DNA of 64,000 bases from Photobacterium lipolyticum (GTDB taxonomy: Bacteria; Pseudomonadota; Gammaproteobacteria; Enterobacterales; Vibrionaceae), in assembly GCF_003026475.1 (NCBI RefSeq), contig NZ_PYMC01000018.1, positions 1 through 64,000 of the forward strand. Direction: 5' to 3'. The position numbers and the translations under genes were made by a program. The notes beneath the pieces are model-generated. The model was not told the origin of the DNA. It did not search any database and saw only the letters and a program-made list of their open reading frames with translations. Position 1 is the first letter of the stretch; each line of letters begins with the position of its first letter. Below are positions 9,046 through 17,260 of this stretch, one piece after another.

Positions 9046-10713
9046 ATGCTGGTTCATATGACGATCTCTAACTTTGCAATTGTCAAAAACCTCGAATTTG
9101 AACTGAAACCAGGAATGACCACGATTACGGGTGAAACTGGTGCTGGTAAATCTATTGCCATTGATGCTCTAGGTCTGTGTTTAGGCGATCGAGCAGAAGC
9201 CGCAATGGTTCGCCCCAATGAAGGCAAAGCAGAAATTGCTGCAACCTTCTCATTACAGAACAATCAAGCAGCCCGCCGCTGGTTAGAAGATAACGAACTA
9301 ACTGAAGGGGATGAGTGTATTCTGCGACGGGTGATCACCAAAGAAGGCCGCTCTCGTGGCTTCATTAATGGCAGCCCGGTGCCCGCTTCACAACAAAAAG
9401 CGTTAGGGCAATTGTTGATCAACATCCATGGTCAACATGCCCACCAACAACTCATGAGAGCTGATTATCAGCAGCAAATGCTGGATCAATACGCTGGTCA
9501 CCACCTGTTAATGGATAAAACACGCAAGGCCTACCAAGCCTGGCGCCAGGCAAATAACGAATTAAAACGCCTAACCCAAAACCGTGAAGAGAATGAAGCA
9601 CAAAAGCAGCTAATCCAATATCAAATCAAAGAACTCAATGAGTTAGCACTCGCTGAAGATGAATACAACGAGATAGAAGAAGAGCATAAACGCCTGTCAA
9701 ATAGTGGCGAGCTTGTAGTTTCCAGCCAAGCGGCATTATCTGCTCTCTACGACAATGATGATGGCAATGCCCTGCAGCTACTTCAAATGGCTAGTCAGCA
9801 AGTGATTTCACTGGGCGAACTTGATAGCAACTTGAATGTTATTCCTCAAATGCTAGAAGAAGCCATCATTCAAGTTCAGGAAGCCAGCCAGGAACTTCGC
9901 GGTTATCTGGATAATCTGGATATGGATCCTCAGCGTTTAATCTATCTTGAAGAACGTCTGGCAAAAATCTTGTCGCTTGCTCGTAAGCATTACGTCATGC
10001 CCGATGAACTCTATCAGAAGCACCAGGATCTGCTGAAAGAACTTGCAGAGCTTGATTGCAGTGACGAACGACTGGAAGAAATTGCCGAGCAAGTAGAAAA
10101 CAAGCGCCAGAAATTCTTATCTGCTGCCGAAAAACTCAGCAAAAGCCGTCAGCGTTACGCGAAAGAGCTGGATAAAAAGATATCGGAAAGTATGCATCAG
10201 CTCAGCATGGAACACGGTATTTTCAAGATTGACATTCAAAATGATCCTGAAGGTATGCTTAGCCCGCTCGGTTTTGACACTATAACCTTCCTGGTTTCAA
10301 CCAACCCGGGGCAACCACTTCAACCTTTAGGTAAAGTGGCATCCGGAGGTGAACTCTCGCGTATTTCTCTGGCGATTCAAGTGATCACAGCTCAGAAAAT
10401 CGAGACACCAAGCCTGATTTTCGATGAAGTCGATGTCGGTATCAGCGGCCCAACCGCGGCAATTGTCGGCAAGATGCTACGTACTCTTGGGGATTCGACT
10501 CAGGTAATGTGTGTCACTCACCTACCTCAGGTAGCAGGGTGCGGCCACCAGCAGATGTTTGTTGCGAAAAAAACGCATAAAGGCCAAACCGAAACTAGCA
10601 TGTGCCTATTAGATGAACCAGCCCGAGTAACAGAACTGGCAAGACTGCTTGGTGGTAGTGAAATCACCGACATAACCCTGGCCAACGCCAAAGAACTGCT
10701 GATTGCAGCCTGA
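9046..10713 (+). CDS. recN: DNA repair protein RecN
   Basis: SMC-like ATPase of double-strand break repair in the nucleoid, 555 aa. Walker A ([15 protein letters not shown]) lies at about residues 29-43. Two coiled-coil arms occupy about 150-380. The ABC signature [17 protein letters not shown] and Walker B ([14 protein letters not shown]) lie in the C-terminal head. The start at 9046 gives the family N-terminus and has AGGTGAAC upstream. It is controlled by the double LexA box, so it should be one of the most tightly repressed SOS genes here. Confidence 0.97.
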   Translation: MLVHMTISNFAIVKNLEFELKPGMTTITGETGAGKSIAIDALGLCLGDRAEAAMVRPNEGKAEIAATFSLQNNQAARRWLEDNELTEGDECILRRVITKEGRSRGFINGSPVPASQQKALGQLLINIHGQHAHQQLMRADYQQQMLDQYAGHHLLMDKTRKAYQAWRQANNELKRLTQNREENEAQKQLIQYQIKELNELALAEDEYNEIEEEHKRLSNSGELVVSSQAALSALYDNDDGNALQLLQMASQQVISLGELDSNLNVIPQMLEEAIIQVQEASQELRGYLDNLDMDPQRLIYLEERLAKILSLARKHYVMPDELYQKHQDLLKELAELDCSDERLEEIAEQVENKRQKFLSAAEKLSKSRQRYAKELDKKISESMHQLSMEHGIFKIDIQNDPEGMLSPLGFDTITFLVSTNPGQPLQPLGKVASGGELSRISLAIQVITAQKIETPSLIFDEVDVGISGPTAAIVGKMLRTLGDSTQVMCVTHLPQVAGCGHQQMFVAKKTHKGQTETSMCLLDEPARVTELARLLGGSEITDITLANAKELLIAA

Positions 10714-10904
10714 CGATATGTTCCACCGTCAAATAAGTTGAACATATCGCTAATCATTTTGGCTGATATGAAATAAACTGGGTAGAAATGCAACTATTGG
10801 GTCTGACAGTAGTCTCACTTAGAGTTTTTTTATTTACCACTTTTTTACTTCTGCCAAGAGCTTGTTTATCATCGCAGCAGTTTAAGCTAAAAAGCCAGGA
10901 TGCT

Positions 10905-11261
10905 ATGAGTTGGAAAAACCTTGCCGCACTAACGTTAGCGTTAAGTCTACTTAGTGGCTGCTCAGTAATAGAACGATTGGTTTATCGTATCGATATCAAC
11001 CAAGGTAACTACCTTGAAGCGACAGACGTCAATAGGCTTCGGTTTGGCATGAACCAAGAACAAGTCCGCTTTGTACTTGGTTCGCCAATGCTTGTAGAGC
11101 CAAGTTATCCTAATACTTGGTACTACGTGTATTACAAGCAGCCAGGTCATGAAGAAAGCATACAGAAAAATTTGATCTTAACGTTTGATGATCAAAACTT
11201 ATTGATTGGTATGACTGGCGATTACCAGCCAGGGCCAAACTTTATGGATGCCATGAACTAA
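10905..11261 (+). CDS. bamE: Outer membrane assembly lipoprotein BamE (SmpA)
   Basis: Small outer-membrane lipoprotein of the BAM complex that stabilises the BamA-BamD contact, 118 aa. A lipoprotein signal with lipobox LSGC places the lipidated Cys at residue 19. The SmpA/OmlA domain follows, with the signature RFGMNQEQVRFVLGSP and the NTWYYVYY strand. The ATG at 10905 with AGGA in front is chosen. An in-frame extension to 10788 would put a second hydrophobic stretch before the lipobox and is unlikely. The gene is followed by a symmetrical terminator shared with the convergent rnfH. Confidence 0.95.
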   Translation: MSWKNLAALTLALSLLSGCSVIERLVYRIDINQGNYLEATDVNRLRFGMNQEQVRFVLGSPMLVEPSYPNTWYYVYYKQPGHEESIQKNLILTFDDQNLLIGMTGDYQPGPNFMDAMN

Positions 11262-11265
11262 TAAA

Positions 11266-11287
11266 AAAGCTCGCTTATGCGAGCTTT
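11266..11287 (+). terminator. Bidirectional terminator bamE/rnfH
   Basis: Perfect 9-bp stem AAAGCTCGC/GCGAGCTTT with a TTAT loop. There are A runs upstream and a short T run downstream, so it can serve both convergent genes. Confidence 0.85.
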
Positions 11288-11349
11288 CTCTTAACCAGCA
11301 CCAATCAGTACAACCAAATGATTAGTATCATTATTTTGTTAGCAGGCAA

Positions 11350-11682
11350 TTAACTCTCTTTACTTTCCGCCTTCGCTTTCAGTGCTTCTTGTTTGGCCTG
11401 CTCAGCACGCTTACGGCGGATCTCTTTCGGATCAGCTAATAGCGGACGATATATCTCAATACGATCACCGTCACGAACCGTCGCGCTTAGCTTTACATTA
11501 CGGCTGTAAACACCCACTTTATTTTTCTTGAGATCAATTTCCGGATACATTTCAAGTACCCCAGACTGCTCAATAATCTCATGAACCTGAGTATCCGGCG
11601 TGATCGCCAGCTTTATCACTCGCTGAGCTTGAGGAAGGGCATAAACAACCTCAACATGGATCAACTTATCTTCAGTAATCAT
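11350..11682 (-). CDS. rnfH: RnfH family ubiquitin-like protein
   Basis: A small beta-grasp protein of the RnfH/UPF0125 family, 110 aa. The N-terminal part ([15 protein letters not shown]...) and the motif [35 protein letters not shown] are diagnostic. The C-terminal 20 residues are a charged Lys/Ala/Glu tail. Its precise role is not established. It sits beside ratA in most gammaproteobacteria, as here, where it overlaps ratA by 11 bp and has the same strand. The ATG at 11682 is preferred over 11712. Confidence 0.88.
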   Translation of the reverse strand: MITEDKLIHVEVVYALPQAQRVIKLAITPDTQVHEIIEQSGVLEMYPEIDLKKNKVGVYSRNVKLSATVRDGDRIEIYRPLLADPKEIRRKRAEQAKQEALKAKAESKES

Positions 11683-12106
11683 AGATTTCTTTTGCTCTCT
11701 GCGTAAACGCACTGACCATATTGCCAGTCAGATCGCGGAACACCTTGCCAAACGCCGCTTCAACCAGCCCATTGGTAAATTCAAAGTCCAAATTTAATTC
11801 AACTTTACATGCCATCGTGTCTAACTCAATAAACTTCCATCCACCAACCAGCTTCTGAAATGGTCCATCCACTAGCTGCATTTCAATCGCATTAAAATCA
11901 ACCAGCTGATTGCGGGTAACAAAAGTCTTGCGGATACCGGCTTTAGCAACATCCACAGACGCCGTCATATACTTATCAGAGCTTTCTAATACTTTGGTTC
12001 CTGAACAACCTGGCAAAAATGTTGGATAAGACTCAACATCGTTAACGAGTTCAAACATTTGCTGTGCACTAAACGGGACAAGTGCAGAGCGAGTGATCTG
12101 AGGCAT
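11672..12106 (-). CDS. ratA: Ribosome association toxin RatA family (START-like)
   Basis: A 144-aa START/polyketide-cyclase-fold protein. The family is named for E. coli RatA, reported to bind 50S subunits and block 70S formation. A mitochondrial relative (COQ10) binds coenzyme Q, so the physiological role is debated. Signature segments include [22 protein letters not shown] at the N-terminus and [20 protein letters not shown] at the C-terminus. It forms an operon with rnfH and is divergent from smpB, the conserved arrangement. There is no antitoxin-like partner beyond rnfH. Confidence 0.9.
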   Translation of the reverse strand: MPQITRSALVPFSAQQMFELVNDVESYPTFLPGCSGTKVLESSDKYMTASVDVAKAGIRKTFVTRNQLVDFNAIEMQLVDGPFQKLVGGWKFIELDTMACKVELNLDFEFTNGLVEAAFGKVFRDLTGNMVSAFTQRAKEIYDY

Positions 12107-12139
12107 AGTTTCTCCTTAACCCTTAGAAGTCCCTCAGCC

Positions 12140-12172
12140 CATAGATTTTAATACTCAGAATCAAAATCTATG
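12140..12172. repeat. Inverted repeat between ratA and smpB
   Basis: CATAGATTTT and AAAATCTATG (12140-12149 and 12163-12172) form a perfect 10-bp inverted repeat with a 13-bp spacer, 34 bp upstream of ratA. It has no T tract, so it is not an ordinary terminator. It could be an operator or a hairpin in the ratA leader. No regulator can be named. Confidence 0.45.
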
Positions 12173-12337
12173 AGAAGAGGAAGCGCAATGATACCATTAG
12201 ACGACAAACAGCCAAAATCAGAGCGAATTCGATTTCTTTTCAACAGTATAACTCTGCTGAGTAAAAGATCATTTACTCTCTTCGACCGAAATGATGAATC
12301 ATCAAATTGGGACAGCAACATATATTAATGAGTATCT

Positions 12338-12820
12338 ATGGCCAAGAAAAAACCAAGTAAGCCGGGCAGCAATACCATTGCAAAGAACAAAACAGCCCGC
12401 CACGAATTTTCCATTCAAACCGAATACGAAGCCGGTCTTTCACTACAAGGCTGGGAAGTAAAAGCTATTCGAGATGGTAAAGTCAATATTTCAGAAAGTT
12501 ACGTATTCCTGCGCGACGGTGAAGCTTTTATTTCAGGGGTAACGATTACACCACTTAATGCGGCATCGACACACGTCGTCGCAGATCCTACCCGCGTACG
12601 TAAACTGTTATTAAACCGCCGTGAAATTGACAAGCTGCTAGGTGCCGTTAACCGAGATGGTGAAACCATTGTCGCATTATCGATGTACTGGAAGGCATCC
12701 TGGGTTAAAATAAAGATCGGCACGGCGCGCGGTAAGAAACTTCACGATAAGCGTGCTGATAGCAAAAGCCGTGATTGGCAGCGTGATAAGCAGCGGATCA
12801 TGAAACACAGCACGAGATAG
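12338..12820 (+). CDS. smpB: tmRNA-binding protein SmpB
   Basis: Binds tmRNA and carries it into stalled ribosomes for trans-translation, 160 aa. An oligonucleotide-binding fold contains the motifs [21 protein letters not shown] and [23 protein letters not shown]. The basic C-terminal tail enters the mRNA channel. It lies 109 bp upstream of ssrA on the same strand, the usual pairing. Confidence 0.97.
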   Translation: MAKKKPSKPGSNTIAKNKTARHEFSIQTEYEAGLSLQGWEVKAIRDGKVNISESYVFLRDGEAFISGVTITPLNAASTHVVADPTRVRKLLLNRREIDKLLGAVNRDGETIVALSMYWKASWVKIKIGTARGKKLHDKRADSKSRDWQRDKQRIMKHSTR

Positions 12821-12882
12821 ACTAGAACGACTTGTTAAGCGATGGTTTATTAACCATAATTACTAAGGGAAAGGTAATTTCG

Positions 12883-12910
12883 TTGACGAGAAAGATTTTT
12901 ATGCTACTAT
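12883..12910 (+). promoter_or_regulatory. ssrA promoter
   Basis: TTGACG (12883-12888), a 16-bp spacer and TACTAT (12905-12910), about 20 bp before the mature tmRNA 5' end. A short 5' precursor would be trimmed by RNase P. Confidence 0.7.
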
Positions 12911-12929
12911 CGCTCTCGTAACAAACTCT

Positions 12930-13297
12930 GGGGCTGATTCTGGATTCGACAGGATCATGAAGGCTTGTGGAGCATGCCGTGGGGCGGTTTGCCACGTAAA
13001 AAGCCGCAAAAAAATAGTCGCAAACGACGAAAACTACGCACTAGCAGCTTAATAACCTGTTAGAGCACTTCTACCCTAGCTTCCGCTTGTAAGACGGGGA
13101 ATCATAGAAGTTCAAACCCAAACGAGATAGCGAGGGAAGCTTTGACTAGAGAGCTGAACCGCGAAATAGAATTCTGGTATGTATTTACATGGCGTGTCTG
13201 TTCGCAGTGTACTTACGAGAATAAAGATAGACTAAGCATGTAGCGCCTATGGTTAGATTGATTTTGGACGCGGGTTCAAATCCCGCCAGCTCCACCA
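12930..13297 (+). ncRNA. ssrA: Transfer-messenger RNA (tmRNA)
   Basis: The 5' end GGGGCTGATTCTGGATTCGA and the 3' end GGTTCAAATCCCGCCAGCTCCACCA are the tRNA-like halves: the acceptor stem pairs and the T arm and encoded CCA are present. The tag reading frame starts at GCA 13020 and encodes ANDENYALAA, ending at TAA 13050-13052. Length is about 368 nt. It rescues stalled ribosomes with SmpB. Its 3' end is the attachment site for the integrated elements that follow. Confidence 0.97.
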
Positions 13298-13299
13298 AA
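13276..13299 (+). repeat. attL: ssrA 3' end used as integration site
   Basis: The T-loop/acceptor segment of ssrA (TTCAAATCCCGCCAGC then TCCACCAAA) has imperfect copies at 28866-28890 (TTCAACTCCCGCCAGC then CCACCAAA) and 31575-31593. An integrase gene starts 164 bp downstream. The insertion leaves ssrA intact. Confidence 0.8.
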
Positions 13300-13329
13300 T
13301 TCGTATACGAAGACGTCCTAGGATGTCCA

Positions 13330-13364
13330 GAAAGCCCGGTAGGTTGATGACTTACCGGGCTTTC
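13330..13364 (+). terminator. ssrA terminator
   Basis: GAAAGCCCGGTA and TACCGGGCTTTC form a perfect 12-bp stem followed by TTGTATTT. Its 3' part resembles the hairpin after the third att copy (31601-31635), consistent with repeated insertion at one site. Confidence 0.8.
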
Positions 13365-13409
13365 TTGTATTTATAACGTCCGATAAAATCTTAGGACATC
13401 CAGCAATTT

Positions 13410-13460
13410 TAGTAGTACCTTTAGTAGTACCAGCTCAATACTACTATGGCGGTACTACTA
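13410..13460. repeat. Candidate integrase arm sites, element 1 left end
   Basis: TAGTAGTACC occurs at 13410-13419 and 13422-13431 (12-bp period), and its reverse complement GGTACTACTA at 13451-13460, immediately before the integrase ATG. The same pair with the same period recurs at 28793-28814, near the other end of the element. The placement fits arm-type binding sites that also let the integrase control its own promoter. Confidence 0.65.
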
Positions 13461-13462
13461 CG

Positions 13463-14713
13463 ATGGCACGAATAACGAAACCTCTGACTAACACGGAAGT
13501 AAAGCAGGCCAAAGCAAAAGAGAAGGTCTACAATCTCTCAGACGGTGGCGGGTTAGCTCTTCGAGTTAGGCCCAACGGTTCAAAACTCTGGCTATTAGAT
13601 TACTACCGCCCCTATACCAAAAAGCGTACAAGCCTTAGTTTTGGCACATATCCCGAAGTATCACTTGCTGACGCACGACGTGAGCGAGAAAAAGCCAGAG
13701 AACTGCTGGCCAAGGATATCGACCCCAAAGAGCACAGAGACCAAAAACAACAAATACTGAAGGAGGCCCACCAAAACACCTTTCAGAATATTGCCTCTAT
13801 GTGGTTTGAAGTAAAAAAAGCCGATGTCACACCTGATTATGCCGAAGATATCTGGCGATCACTTGAGCTACATATTTTCCCCACCCTAGGCCCCCTACCA
13901 GTTCATAAAGTTGCAGCCCCTAAAGCCATTGAAGTGATCCGGCCAATTGCAGCAAAAGGCAGCCTGGAAACTGTGAAGCGCTTATGCCAGCGCATGAATG
14001 AGATCATGATATATGCCGTTAATACAGGGTTAATTGAAAGCAACCCACTCGCAGGCATCAAAAAGGCGTTTGAGGCACCAAAAAAGAAAAACATGGCAAC
14101 TATCAAACCAGAGCAATTGCCTGAACTGATGAAAGCACTGTCTACGGCAAGTATAAAGAAAACAACACGCGGCCTGATTGAATGGCAACTGCATACCATG
14201 ACAAGACCAAGCGAAGCGGCTGGTACTCGCTGGAACGAATTTGATTTCGCTGCATGCTTATGGAATATCCCAGCCGAACGCATGAAAAAGAAAAAAGATC
14301 ATACAGTACCACTCTCACCACAGGCACTTAGCTTACTCGAAGCCATGAAACCCATTAGTGGTCACCGTGAACATGTTTTCCCGGCAGATAGAGACCCGAC
14401 TCGGCACACCAACGAGCAAACAGCTAATGCTGCATTAAAGCGCATGGGCTTTAGTGGAATTTTAGTCGCTCACGGTTTACGTGCGTTAGCAAGCACCACC
14501 TTAAACGAGCAGGGATTTGATCCTGACGTCATCGAAGCCGCCCTTGCCCATATAGATAAGAACGAAGTGCGAAGAGCTTATAACCGTGCTGACTACTTAG
14601 AACGCCGTAAGGCACTTATGTACTGGTGGAGTGAATATATCGAGACAGCAGCCACTGGCAGCATGAGCCTCGCTGCCGGAAACCACCAGGGGCTAAGAGC
14701 TATAAACAGCTAA
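13463..14713 (+). CDS. Tyrosine integrase, P4 family
   Basis: Catalyses site-specific integration of element 1 at ssrA, 416 aa. There is an N-terminal DUF4102-type arm-binding domain (1-90, with LSDGGGLALRVRPNGSKLW), a core-binding domain (about 105-200) and a catalytic domain. The catalytic residues appear intact: R248 (TRPSEA), H337-x-x-R340, H363 and Tyr373. It is the only complete integrase among three at this locus, so element 1 may still be mobile. The V. cholerae VPI-1 island carries an integrase at the same ssrA site. It closely resembles the broken copy at 29054 (shared ADVTPDYAEDIWRSLELHIFP-like segment), showing related elements share this hotspot. Confidence 0.95.
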   Translation: MARITKPLTNTEVKQAKAKEKVYNLSDGGGLALRVRPNGSKLWLLDYYRPYTKKRTSLSFGTYPEVSLADARREREKARELLAKDIDPKEHRDQKQQILKEAHQNTFQNIASMWFEVKKADVTPDYAEDIWRSLELHIFPTLGPLPVHKVAAPKAIEVIRPIAAKGSLETVKRLCQRMNEIMIYAVNTGLIESNPLAGIKKAFEAPKKKNMATIKPEQLPELMKALSTASIKKTTRGLIEWQLHTMTRPSEAAGTRWNEFDFAACLWNIPAERMKKKKDHTVPLSPQALSLLEAMKPISGHREHVFPADRDPTRHTNEQTANAALKRMGFSGILVAHGLRALASTTLNEQGFDPDVIEAALAHIDKNEVRRAYNRADYLERRKALMYWWSEYIETAATGSMSLAAGNHQGLRAINS

Positions 14714-14732
14714 ATATTATCGCATATAGTGT

Positions 14733-14812
14733 GGCGACAACGGCGACAACGGCGACAAACCAGTGCTTATGCGGCCTGCCGATGGCGACACACTGGCGAC
14801 AAATGGCGACAA
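14733..14812 (+). repeat. Iteron array A: six GGCGACA repeats
   Basis: GGCGAC(A) starts at 14733, 14742, 14751, 14784, 14795 and 14805, giving spacings 9, 9, 33, 11 and 10. It lies in the noncoding gap between the integrase stop and the next gene. A second array at 18813-18891 has the same spacing on the opposite strand. Direct repeats near a primase/helicase module suggest replication iterons, comparable in layout to the ori and crr of satellite phage P4, although the repeat sequence differs. Confidence 0.75.
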
Positions 14813-14834
14813 AATACAACAATAAGGAATAAAC

Positions 14835-15695
14835 ATGTTTATTGATGAGCACGAAAAACAACCTATCAGGCAACTACTTAAAAGCAATGGTTGTAACCGC
14901 GAACAAATCAAAGAGGCTCTTGATGTGCTGGGGGCAAAACTGCAATCACATCCAACCCCCGAAAAAGGCAAAGCAAATGAATATATTAGAGAAACAGAAT
15001 ATCTTGATGATATACCCAAAGCTGTAAAAATATTATCTAGAGCCTTAACCAGGTCCGATCCTGCCATTCGTTTTGAGCTGGCTTGCTCTCTTAGAGAGAA
15101 CCTTCTGTCCCAGCTAACCAGCCTTGATAACCCAGTAGACGCAAAGTTTTGGGAAGAATATGCTGGAGAGGTCATCGATAAATTGCCGTTAATTCTTAAC
15201 CTGATTGGCATAGAATCTTCATTTTTAAAGACTAAACTACACGATAAGAAAAAAAGTGAAGACTTGCTTGATACTCTTGCCAACCTATGGGTCCAGTATG
15301 CTGACACATATGATTTCACTCCAACGAAAGCTGATGCCATAACCTTTTGCTGTATCATTCTCGATGCTGACGAAGACGTGATCAAAAAACGCTTTGATGC
15401 ATTAAATATAAAAATAGAGGGCAAAAAACATCGAGAATGTAAAAGCCTGATTATTAACCTGAGAGCTAAATTTCGTTCATTACCTGAATGTGAGAAAAAA
15501 AGTGTCATTGAAAGAATTCACAATCAAACAACACTGACAGAAGTCAAAATTATCGGAGTAACGACCTGGAAAGACATCAAGTATCCAAGGGACCTTACAA
15601 AGTTTAAGCGACAATTGACCGAAGCGATAATAACAATCGACGAGGTACTGGCATCTAAACAGAGCGGCATAAAAATAAACTACCAACCCACCTGA
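14835..15695 (+). CDS. Hypothetical protein of element 1
   Basis: A 286-aa soluble, mostly helical protein with no motif I recognise. The N-terminal 45 residues (IRQLLKSNGCNREQIKEALDVLG) look like a small helical DNA-binding or protein-binding unit. The middle contains runs of alternating charged and hydrophobic helices, and there is no signal peptide or membrane segment. The ATG at 14835 has AAGGA upstream. It starts 23 bp after iteron array A and precedes alpA by almost 390 bp, so it is probably a separate transcription unit. Its place between the array and the replication genes would suit a replication, copy-control or defence role. That is only an inference from position. Confidence 0.6.
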   Translation: MFIDEHEKQPIRQLLKSNGCNREQIKEALDVLGAKLQSHPTPEKGKANEYIRETEYLDDIPKAVKILSRALTRSDPAIRFELACSLRENLLSQLTSLDNPVDAKFWEEYAGEVIDKLPLILNLIGIESSFLKTKLHDKKKSEDLLDTLANLWVQYADTYDFTPTKADAITFCCIILDADEDVIKKRFDALNIKIEGKKHRECKSLIINLRAKFRSLPECEKKSVIERIHNQTTLTEVKIIGVTTWKDIKYPRDLTKFKRQLTEAIITIDEVLASKQSGIKINYQPT

Positions 15696-16082
15696 GTTCG
15701 TTGAACCCACACACCAAGCACTACTCACCACCATAACCAAATGAATAGTAATAGCATAGCAAAATGGACCTCCGCCCTAGCCGGAGCCCATCTTACATTC
15801 ACCACTAAAACTGCCTTCACCCCATATCAACAAGTGAAATCAAGGTTCAACACTCCATATTCAACAATATCAATTGAATGTTTCGGCTAGCATTCATAAT
15901 TGTGGCAATGATACCGCACCATTTATATCCATCATCACACATCCAAAACTGACCTACAGTAATTTAGGAACAAGTTCAAGTAAATACGCGAAATAGTTTT
16001 CGACGTTTTTACCTGAAGTAAATGTCCGGCCCCAATATGCTTGTAGTCACATTCAATAACTTCTTATAAGAGGTAATAAGAC
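15696..16082. other. Noncoding region before alpA
   Basis: I see no gene here. A short inverted repeat ATTCAA/TTGAAT (15859-15864 and 15874-15879) and A/T-rich sequence suggest the regulatory region of the alpA-primase-helicase operon, but no promoter is convincing. Confidence 0.4.
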
Positions 16083-16352
16083 ATGACTACACAAGCGGCT
16101 ACCAAACTAGAGCGCATGCCAAAGGTAATCAAGCGCTATGGCTTATCTAGATCCACATTTTATACCCGTATCAAAGACGGATTAATCCCACCTCCAGTAT
16201 CTCTTGGTAACCGTGCTGTAGCCTGGGTTGAGCAGGAAAATACAACCGTACTAACAGCTATGATCGCAGGTAAAAGTAAGGAAGAAATTAAAGCCTTAGT
16301 TAGGTCTCTTATCAAAGAGCGATCAAAGCTTGAATCTGGTGAGGGCGAATAA
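16083..16352 (+). CDS. AlpA family regulator
   Basis: An 89-aa MerR-like helix-turn-helix protein of the AlpA family. The segment MPKVIKRYGLSRSTFYTRIKDGLIPPP followed by VAWVEQE is typical. AlpA proteins of P4-like and CP4-57-like elements act as excisionase-type activators that raise integrase expression or drive replication genes. AGAGGT precedes the ATG. Its stop overlaps the next ATG by one base (TAATG), so it is translationally coupled to the TOPRIM gene and heads the replication operon. Confidence 0.88.
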   Translation: MTTQAATKLERMPKVIKRYGLSRSTFYTRIKDGLIPPPVSLGNRAVAWVEQENTTVLTAMIAGKSKEEIKALVRSLIKERSKLESGEGE

Positions 16353-17260
16353 TGAATATATCCTCACTCTTAGATTCAATGTCTCAAGTAGGCATTTTCC
16401 CCACGACGATGCCTAGTCTTTGTGATTATGGCCAGATCCAACGATTTAATATCAAAGAAGACAAGCCAGATAGTAAAAATGGATGGTTGTTATCCTTTAA
16501 TGATGGCTTACCCATTGTAGTATTTGGTAGCTGGAAAACCGGCATTACATCTAATTGGGTTGATGGTAATTCCTGCCAGCTAGAATCATTTAATATCAAT
16601 CAAATAATCAGTAATGCGAGACAGCAAGCCGAGCAGGAGCTGGTCGAGCGCCAATACCAAGCAGCACGAAGATGCTGTGAGTTATGGCAGCAAGCAAAAT
16701 CGGCAACAACGCATCCTTACGCAACAAATAAGCAAATAAACCTCTATGGATGCCGCCTGTTAGGTAAATTCTTATTAGTGCCCATATATGACATAAACGG
16801 CCAACTAATCAGCCTTCAATTCATTCAACCAAATGGAAATAAATACTTTAAAGCTGGTGGACGGACTATAGGTGGCATGTGCTGGCTTAGTGATAACACA
16901 GCCCCAAAAAAAATACTTATATGTGAGGGCTACGCCACTGCCGCAACGCTTCATCAAGCTACCGGCTTACCCGTTGTATGTGCATTTAATGCCAACAACT
17001 TAGCCCCTGTAGCGGTAAATCTAAGTAGCCAGCACCCAAACGCCACACTGATCATATGTGCCGATAATGATCATCTTACTCCCGGTAATCCAGGAATTAC
17101 AAAAGCAAAATCTGCGGCAAAAGTAGCCCATTGTTTTCTGGTAATACCTGAGTTTGATGCAAAGGACAAAAGTACAGATTTTAATGATATTCATGTCAAC
17201 CAAGGTCTTTACAAAGTAAGGAACCTGATTGAGCCTCTGCTAATGGAGGTAACCGAATGA
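16352..17260 (+). CDS. TOPRIM-domain primase-like protein
   Basis: A 302-aa protein with a TOPRIM catalytic fold in its C-terminal half: ILICEGYATAATL with Glu192, and LIICADND with D238-x-D240, the acidic residues that bind metal. The region 120-180 (YATNKQIN...LVPIYDINGQLISLQFI) matches the segment found before TOPRIM in TraC/P4-alpha-like primases. There is no obvious zinc finger and no helicase domain, so priming and unwinding are split over two genes, the helicase-like part being the next one. It overlaps the downstream gene by 4 bp (ATGA). Likely role: primer synthesis for replication of element 1. Confidence 0.82.
   Translation: MNISSLLDSMSQVGIFPTTMPSLCDYGQIQRFNIKEDKPDSKNGWLLSFNDGLPIVVFGSWKTGITSNWVDGNSCQLESFNINQIISNARQQAEQELVERQYQAARRCCELWQQAKSATTHPYATNKQINLYGCRLLGKFLLVPIYDINGQLISLQFIQPNGNKYFKAGGRTIGGMCWLSDNTAPKKILICEGYATAATLHQATGLPVVCAFNANNLAPVAVNLSSQHPNATLIICADNDHLTPGNPGITKAKSAAKVAHCFLVIPEFDAKDKSTDFNDIHVNQGLYKVRNLIEPLLMEVTE

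Noticed and set aside
14733-14812. GGCGACA repeats as a CRISPR array
   Set aside because: Repeats of 7-8 bp with 2-27 bp gaps are far too short and no cas genes are present.
14717-15508. 263-codon minus-strand frame opposite the 286-aa gene
   Set aside because: The plus-strand frame has a ribosome binding site and a balanced soluble composition. The minus frame is Ser/Phe/Leu-rich, typical of an antisense shadow.
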